Shown piece by piece: positions 59,484 through 64,000 of a DNA stretch of 64,000 nucleotides. Each line of letters starts with the position of its first letter. Position 1 is the stretch's first letter. Source of the DNA: JAICYJ01 sp035695105 (GTDB lineage: Bacteria > Actinomycetota > Thermoleophilia > Gaiellales > JAICJC01); the NCBI GenBank assembly GCA_035695105.1, contig DASSEV010000016.1, positions 1-64,000 of the forward strand, read 5' to 3'. Position numbers and translations under genes: made by a program. Under the pieces are notes generated by a model that saw only the letters and a list, made by a program, of their open reading frames with translations, did no database searches and had not been told where the DNA came from.

Positions 59484-60643
59484 AGCACCGGCGTGCCGGG
59501 CAGGTCGCCGTCGTGACGGCCGGTCAGATGCCGCTGCACGGTTGCCCCGACGTCCGAGAACGTGTCGCCGTCGTGCCGCCCGCCCGCCATCGGCGCACCG
59601 ACCAGATGGGCGAGCAGCAGCGCGTGCTCGCGCGAGTGGTCGGTGGACGGCGTCGTCGGGTCGCAGCCGTGATCCGACGTCAGCACCAGCAGATCGCCGT
59701 GCCGCAGCGCGGCCATCAGCTGCGGCAGCCCCTCGTCGAACTCGCGCAGGCAATCCGCGAACCCCTCGGGGTCGTTGCGGTGGCCCCACACCATGTCGGT
59801 CTCGACCAGGTTCGTGAACACCAGCGCGTCGTCGGGCAGGGTGCGCAGCAGCTGGGTCGTTCGCGCGATGCCCTGGGCGTTCGACTCCGTCGGCGAGGAC
59901 GAGTCCATGTGCCGGCCGGCGAAGATGTCCGGGATCTTGCCCACGCCGTGCACCGTCACGCCCGCCTCGCGCATCCGCTCGAGGTGGTTCGGGACCGGCG
60001 GCTCGAGCGAGAAATCGTGCCGGTGCGGCGTGCGGACGTACGCGCCGGGCTCGCCGACGAACGGCCGCGCGATGACGCGCCCGACGGCGAGCGGGCCGGT
60101 CAGCAGCTCACGCGCGGTGCGGCAGGCGGCGTAGAGCTCGTCGAGGGGCACGGTCTGCTCGTGCGCGGCGATCTGGAACACGCTGTCAGCGGACGTGTAG
60201 ACGATCCACGAGCCCGTACGCTGATGCTCCTCGCCGAGCCGCTGGATGATCTCGGTGCCGGACGCCGCGACGTTTCCCAGCACCCCGCGCCCGGTGCGTC
60301 CGGAGAACTCTGCGAGCAGCTCCTCGGGGAACCCGTCCGGGAAGGTCGGGAACGCCCGCTCGGTGACTATGCCCATCATCTCCCAGTGGCCGGTGGTCGT
60401 GTCCATCCCCTGGCTCAGCTCCCGCAGCCGCCCCCACACGGCGGGCGCGTCGGGCCGGGGCGCGCAGCCGGCGATCGGCTCGATGTTGCCGAGGCCGAGC
60501 TGCTGGAGCGCGGGGACGTCCAGGCCGCCCACGGCCTCCGCCACGTGTGCCAGGGTGTTCGATCCAGCCGTGCCGAAGCGGTCGGCGTCGGGCAGGTCAC
60601 CGGCACCCACCGCATCGAGCACGATCACGCATGCGCGTGGCAT
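59480..60643 (-). CDS. deoB: Phosphopentomutase
   Basis: DeoB converts (deoxy)ribose-1-phosphate to the 5-phosphate, feeding pentose metabolism. The 387-residue alkaline-phosphatase-fold enzyme has VLDAVGAGDLPDADRFG (metal site), MDTTTGHWEMMG with the phosphorylated Thr, FVFTNL-like VFTNLVETDMVWGHRNDPE, and TSDHGCDPTTPSTDHSREH, the second metal cluster. It starts an operon deoB-deoA-mutM-ybaK from a leaderless TAGATT promoter. Confidence 0.96.
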   Translation of the reverse strand: MPRACVIVLDAVGAGDLPDADRFGTAGSNTLAHVAEAVGGLDVPALQQLGLGNIEPIAGCAPRPDAPAVWGRLRELSQGMDTTTGHWEMMGIVTERAFPTFPDGFPEELLAEFSGRTGRGVLGNVAASGTEIIQRLGEEHQRTGSWIVYTSADSVFQIAAHEQTVPLDELYAACRTARELLTGPLAVGRVIARPFVGEPGAYVRTPHRHDFSLEPPVPNHLERMREAGVTVHGVGKIPDIFAGRHMDSSSPTESNAQGIARTTQLLRTLPDDALVFTNLVETDMVWGHRNDPEGFADCLREFDEGLPQLMAALRHGDLLVLTSDHGCDPTTPSTDHSREHALLLAHLVGAPMAGGRHDGDTFSDVGATVQRHLTGRHDGDLPGTPVL

Positions 60644-60649
60644 GCGGGC

Positions 60650-60655
60650 AATCTA
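60650..60655 (-). promoter_or_regulatory. -10 hexamer TAGATT of the deoB operon, leaderless
   Basis: TAGATT ends 6 nt before the ATG at 60643. No ribosome site is present. Confidence 0.6.
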
Positions 60656-60739
60656 GTGAACTCCCCGGGGCCGAGGGTTTCACCCGAAGCCCCGTCGCCT
60701 CCTCCGAGCCACGATCGGAGCATCCACGGAGGAGGCATC

Positions 60740-61369
60740 ATGGCTGGAAGACGATCATCGATCATGGCCGTCGCGGCGGCGGTGGCGCTGTTCGCCGCCG
60801 CCTGCGGCAGCAGCGGCGGAACCGGATCCGGCGGCGGGAGCAGTGCGTCCGGCCGCGGCTCCACGACGACGACCGACGGGGCGCCCGGAACGCTCGACTC
60901 GGCGACGGTGCTCGACGCGGGAACGGGCTCGGCGCTGAAGGTGTACGTCGCCGGGCTCGGGCCGGTGTGGAGACAGGTCAGGCTGGCGAACCGGGCTGCG
61001 GCAGACGAGGCTCGCATCGCCTCCTCAGGCGACTTCCCCGCGCTGGCCGCCGACAGCCGCACCGTGGCGCTGCATCTGGGTCGGGCGGTCGCGGCCGCGC
61101 GGAACATGCACGTTGCACCGGGTCTCGCACGGCCCCATGCCGATCTCGTCCGCGCACTTGCGGTCGGCCGGCGCATGGCGGGACGCCTGGCCACGCTGTA
61201 CGACCACATCGGGCCTGACGCCCGCCGCGACTACCGCCGCAACGTGCTCCCGCTCGAGAAGCGCTCGCTCCGCCTGGCGAACCGCTGGTACGGATTCATG
61301 CAGGGCGCGATGCTGGCCGAGCACGTGCGCGAGCCGCGCTTCATCGGCCACCTGTTCGACTGGACGTAG
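60740..61369 (+). CDS. Lipoprotein of unknown function with helical domain
   Basis: The 209-residue protein has a lipoprotein signal (AVAAAVALFAAAC, lipidated Cys22), a Ser/Gly/Thr-rich linker to about residue 55 and a mature helical domain rich in Arg and Ala (LANRAAADEARIASSGDFPA, HLGRAVAAARNMHVAPGLAR, YRRNVLPLEKRSLRLANRWY). The spacing of long helices recalls small four-helix sensor or binding domains, but no family is clear. GGAGGAGG lies 6-7 nt before the ATG, so this gene has a leader, unlike the divergent deoB. Its stop lies within a nested inverted repeat. Confidence 0.75.
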   Translation: MAGRRSSIMAVAAAVALFAAACGSSGGTGSGGGSSASGRGSTTTTDGAPGTLDSATVLDAGTGSALKVYVAGLGPVWRQVRLANRAAADEARIASSGDFPALAADSRTVALHLGRAVAAARNMHVAPGLARPHADLVRALAVGRRMAGRLATLYDHIGPDARRDYRRNVLPLEKRSLRLANRWYGFMQGAMLAEHVREPRFIGHLFDWT

Positions 61370-61419
61370 CCGGCACAGGATCACGTCCGGAGCACCATCT
61401 CCGGACGTGGCCCGGCTAC
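61366..61419. terminator. Nested inverted repeat spanning both stop codons of convergent genes
   Basis: Outer arms GTAGCCGG (61366-61373) and CCGGCTAC (61412-61419) contain the two opposing TAG stops. Inside lies an 11-bp stem CACGTCCGGAG (61382-61392) with its complement (61399-61409) and a 6-nt loop. It can terminate both transcripts. Confidence 0.8.
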
Positions 61420-62237
61420 AGCTCCCTGCGCATCTCCCACTGCCAGTGGCTCTCCCGCAGCGCCCCGAGCGCCCGCAGCAGCGCCCCCGCCTCCCACCAC
61501 TCCTCGGGCATCAGCGCGGGCACCCCGATCCAGCCCGCCGGGAGCAGCGACAGCGCCCGCCGCGCGGCGCCGTGGCGGCGATGGGCGGGGTCGACGGCAA
61601 GCGCATACAGCCAGAATCGATCGCCCCTGCCCTTCCCGAACAGCACGGCCCGCCCGTCCAGCCGCTTCGCCGGCAGATGCACGAGCGAGGCGGGCTCGAG
61701 CTGCCAGGGTGGGTCCGGCCACCCGAACGCCTGCAGCATCCGAAGGCCCTCGGCCGACTCACAGTCGGCGAGCCGTGCCGACAGCCGCGCCCGCACCCCG
61801 CGGCCGGGTCGCTGGAAGCTGTACCCGAGCAGGCGTCTGGTCTGCTCGAACCCCGCCTTGCGGTACAGGTTGACCGCGCCGTCGTTGCCGTCCAGCACCT
61901 CCAGGCAGACCGTTCGCGCTCCCGCGCCGCGCAGGGCGTCGAGCGTCTCGTCCAGCACGCGGCGGCCGAGCCGGCGGCGGCGGAAGACGGGTGCCGTGCC
62001 CTCGCCGCGGATGCTGGCGCGGTCGCCGCGCAGCGCGCCGAGGCAGAAGCTGGCCGGCGTGCCGTCGACGAAGGCGACGCGGCTCGAGGACAGGTCGACG
62101 TCCGTCTCCTCGAGATACGTGCGCAGCGTGGCCGCGTCGAGCACCGCCGGGACGGCGTAGTCAGCAAAGGCGACGTTGTGCAGGTCGGCCAGCCAGTCGA
62201 CGTCCTGCGGACGCAGCGGCCTGACCTCGACGCTCAA
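61416..62237 (-). CDS. Tandem GNAT-domain acetyltransferase
   Basis: The 273-residue protein has two GNAT-like halves. The first (about residues 1-150) has VEVRPLRPQDVDWLADLHN, VFRRRRLGRRVLDETLDALR as the acetyl-CoA loop and YRKAGFEQTRRLLGYSF. The second (about 160-273) has LYALAVDPAHRRHGAARRAL, again an acetyl-CoA-type loop. The substrate is unknown; mycothiol synthase has a similar two-GNAT plan but I see no proof of that here. It starts with TTG overlapping the xerD stop as TTGA. Confidence 0.82.
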   Translation of the reverse strand: MSVEVRPLRPQDVDWLADLHNVAFADYAVPAVLDAATLRTYLEETDVDLSSSRVAFVDGTPASFCLGALRGDRASIRGEGTAPVFRRRRLGRRVLDETLDALRGAGARTVCLEVLDGNDGAVNLYRKAGFEQTRRLLGYSFQRPGRGVRARLSARLADCESAEGLRMLQAFGWPDPPWQLEPASLVHLPAKRLDGRAVLFGKGRGDRFWLYALAVDPAHRRHGAARRALSLLPAGWIGVPALMPEEWWEAGALLRALGALRESHWQWEMRREL

Positions 62238-63115
62238 GCTCTCGGGTGCGCCTTCTGGTAGGCCTCGCGCACGTGTTCCACCGAGACGTGCGTGTACACC
62301 TGCGTCGTCTCGATCGAGGCATGGCCGAGCATCTCCTGCACGCTGCGCAGATCGCACCCGTTCTCGATCAGATGGGTCGCGAACGAGTGTCGCAGCGTGT
62401 GCGGTGTCACGACCTTTTCGATGCCCGCCTCGCGCGCATGGTCGCGCACCAGCTGGAACACGGCCTGCCGGGTGATGCCCTGGCCGCGGTGGTTCAGGAA
62501 CAGGACGTCCCCGCGCTGCATCCGGCCCAGATAGGGACGGCCGCGCTGCATGTAGATCCTGATCGCCTCGATTGCCCTCCGCCCGGTCGGCACCACACGC
62601 TCCTTGGCGCCCTTGCCGGTGGTGCGTACGAGCCCCTCCTCGAGGTCGATGTCCGAGACGCGCAGCGACACGAGCTCCGAGACGCGGAGCCCTGCGCCGT
62701 ACATCAGCTCGAGCATCGCCCGGTCGCGCAGCCCGCGGGGCGACCCGTCGGGGCTCGTGACGATGGCCTCGGCCTCCTCCGGCGTGAGCGGCTCAGGCAG
62801 GCGGCGGCCCAGCCGCGGCAGGGCAACCGAGCGCCCGGCGTCGGGGCGACCGCCCTCGCGCGCGCGGTGCTTGAGGAACGCCCTCACCGCCGCCAGGCGG
62901 CGGCGGACCGTGGCCGGTGACAGCCCGCGATCCTTGAGCGCAACTGCGTAGTCGTCCAGCACGCTGACCGGGATCTCGTCGGGGTCGACGTGCTCGACGA
63001 AATCGCCGAGGTCGATCAGGTCGCGCCGGTACGCCTCGATCGTGTGCGGCGATGCGCCCCGCTCGAGCTGCAGGCTCGTCAGGAACTCCGCCAGCTTCTG
63101 ATCGTAGGTGCGCAT
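62234..63115 (-). CDS. xerD: XerC/XerD-type tyrosine recombinase
   Basis: XerCD resolves chromosome dimers at dif. The 293-residue protein has an N-terminal SAM-like DNA-binding domain (FLTSLQLERGASPHTIEAYRRDL split: GASPHTIEAYRRDL) and a catalytic domain. The tyrosine-recombinase residues are all present: Arg in YGAGLRVSELVSL, Lys in GKGAKERVVP, HTLRHSFATHL, GHASIETTQVYTH with the catalytic Tyr. Length is typical of XerD. The ATG at 63115 fits the family; the open frame runs 53 codons upstream. No phage genes are nearby, so a chromosomal role is likely. Confidence 0.92.
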   Translation of the reverse strand: MRTYDQKLAEFLTSLQLERGASPHTIEAYRRDLIDLGDFVEHVDPDEIPVSVLDDYAVALKDRGLSPATVRRRLAAVRAFLKHRAREGGRPDAGRSVALPRLGRRLPEPLTPEEAEAIVTSPDGSPRGLRDRAMLELMYGAGLRVSELVSLRVSDIDLEEGLVRTTGKGAKERVVPTGRRAIEAIRIYMQRGRPYLGRMQRGDVLFLNHRGQGITRQAVFQLVRDHAREAGIEKVVTPHTLRHSFATHLIENGCDLRSVQEMLGHASIETTQVYTHVSVEHVREAYQKAHPRA

Positions 63116-63206
63116 CACGGGGGCAGGTTCGCCGTGCCACCGACGATCCCTTCTCCCGAAGCATACGACTCCTGCGCAACCGGCCCCTGGCTGGGGCGAC
63201 GGCACC

Positions 63207-64000
63207 TCAGGCCGGCAGCGCCACCTCGTCGAGCGGGGTGTAGTCCATGCCGACCGCCTCCGCGACCGGCTCATACGTGATGCGCCCGTCGATCACGTTC
63301 ACGCCCTTCGCCAGCCCCGGGTCATCCGCGAGCGCGCGGGAGACGCCCTTTGCAGCGATCGCCTCGACGTAGGGCAGCGTGACGTTCGTGAGGGCCCAGG
63401 TCGACGTGATCGGCACGGCGCCGGGCATGTTCGCGACGCAGTAGTGCAGCACGTCGTCGACCACGTACGTCGGGTCGGAGTGGGTCGTCGGCCGCGACGT
63501 CTCGAAGCACCCGCCCTGGTCGATCGCCACGTCGACGAGCACGGAGCCGGGCTTCATGCTCTTCAGCATGTCGCGGGTGACCAGGTGCGGCGCCTTGGCC
63601 CCCGGGATCAGCACCGCGCCGATCACGAGGTCGGCGGCCACAAGCGCCTCCTCGATCGCCTCGCGGCTCGACATCTGCAGGAGCACCGTCCGGCCGAGGC
63701 TGACGTCCAGCTCGCGCATGCGGTCGACGCTTCGCTCGAAGATCGTGACATCGGACTGCATGCCCTGCGCGATCAGCGCCGAGTTGTATCCGACGATCCC
63801 GCCGCCGAGCACGAGCACCTTGGCCGGGAGCACGCCGGGAACGCCCCCCATCAGCCTGCCGCGGCCGCCGAACGGCTTCATCAGGTAGTACGCGCCCACC
63901 TGCGCGGCGAGCCGCCCGGCCACCTCGCTCATCGGCGCCAGCAGTGGCAGGTGGTGGTTCGCGGTCTCGACCGTCTCGTAGGCGATCGCCGTCGCGCCCG
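63207..64000 (-). CDS. ald: Alanine dehydrogenase, C-terminal part; 5' end lies beyond the window
   Basis: Ald reversibly deaminates alanine with NAD. The visible 264 codons include the substrate-domain end (PLLAPMSEVAGRLAAQVGAY), the NAD site VLVLGGGIVGYNSALIAQGM, QMSSREAIEEALVAADLVIG, LIPGAKAPHLVTRDML, VDVAIDQGGCFETSRPTTH and ANMPGAVPITSTWALTN, as in Ald proteins. The reading frame stays open to 64000, so the first ~105 residues are missing only because the window ends. xerD starts 92 bp downstream. Confidence 0.95.
   Translation of the reverse strand, partial: GATAIAYETVETANHHLPLLAPMSEVAGRLAAQVGAYYLMKPFGGRGRLMGGVPGVLPAKVLVLGGGIVGYNSALIAQGMQSDVTIFERSVDRMRELDVSLGRTVLLQMSSREAIEEALVAADLVIGAVLIPGAKAPHLVTRDMLKSMKPGSVLVDVAIDQGGCFETSRPTTHSDPTYVVDDVLHYCVANMPGAVPITSTWALTNVTLPYVEAIAAKGVSRALADDPGLAKGVNVIDGRITYEPVAEAVGMDYTPLDEVALPA

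Noticed and set aside
59513..60739. N-terminal two thirds of a 618-codon frame ending in the lipoprotein
   Set aside because: The part before ATG 60740 is antisense to deoB. A lipoprotein signal and GGAGGAGG mark the real start.
62234..63115. Phage or integron integrase
   Set aside because: Length and motifs match XerD, no att duplication or phage genes flank it, and it is coupled to a GNAT gene in a housekeeping setting.

Overview
The window is a GC-rich bacterial chromosome segment, roughly 70% GC by eye. It is packed with housekeeping genes, mostly on the minus strand. Actinobacterial signs are two LexA boxes of the CGAAC-N4-GTTCG type, a MurA with Asp instead of the catalytic Cys, an imuB/dnaE2-type SOS mutasome, SepF and DivIVA genes beside ylm-cluster genes, and an IclR regulator. 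A deep-branching actinobacterium such as a member of Thermoleophilia fits, but no rRNA or marker tree is available here, so the class is inference. I saw no tRNA, rRNA, IS element, prophage or CRISPR array.

Regions. (1) 1-18000: the classical cluster rpsB-tsf-pyrH-frr / uppS-cdsA-dxr-rseP / ispG, read leftwards. It is split twice. At 815-3618 lie two secreted-protein genes, one with Ig-like modules. At 7908-15126 lies a metabolic island: cupin, amidinotransferase, an orphan MttB-family methyltransferase, a flavin oxidoreductase, an IclR regulator, a secreted protein and a small membrane protein. (2) 18249-26653: rluD-lspA-traR/dksA-DUF167, divIVA, yggT, proC, then a convergent APH(6)-like kinase and a SulP transporter, then sepF-yggS-pgeF. 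This is the division/ylm cluster with two transport or resistance genes inserted. (3) 26650-34037: a CrtC/AttH-like unknown, a DHH-CBS-nucleotidyltransferase fusion, ridA, hisD, a SUKH-like gene and murA. (4) 34094-43911: HD hydrolase, class V aminotransferase, EEP nuclease, a small coiled-coil gene with dedA, a zinc-ribbon peptide, imuB, a PfpI-like gene, a DHFR-like reductase, DUF6504 and dnaE2. (5) 43919-52518: two paralogous 53/54-aa membrane peptides, comB-ppdK-PPDK regulator, and a divergent glycerol operon (glpA-like, a second flavoprotein, a 71-aa membrane peptide, glpK). (6) 52552-64000: glyS-glyQ, a lipoprotein gene, recO, ybaK-mutM-deoA-deoB, another lipoprotein, a tandem-GNAT gene, a xerD-like recombinase gene and the 3' part of ald.

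Two genome-wide habits stand out. Many first genes have a TANNNT -10 hexamer ending 6-7 nt before the start codon and no Shine-Dalgarno sequence, which predicts leaderless mRNAs. Within operons the stop and next start overlap as NTGA, and all four versions (ATGA, GTGA, TTGA, CTGA) occur.

The best candidates for undescribed biology are: an SOS operator lying inside codons 3-7 of the DUF6504 gene that leads into dnaE2; a tandemly duplicated promoter region upstream of recO; recurring palindromes placed just 3' of genes; and several small membrane peptides tied to defined operons.
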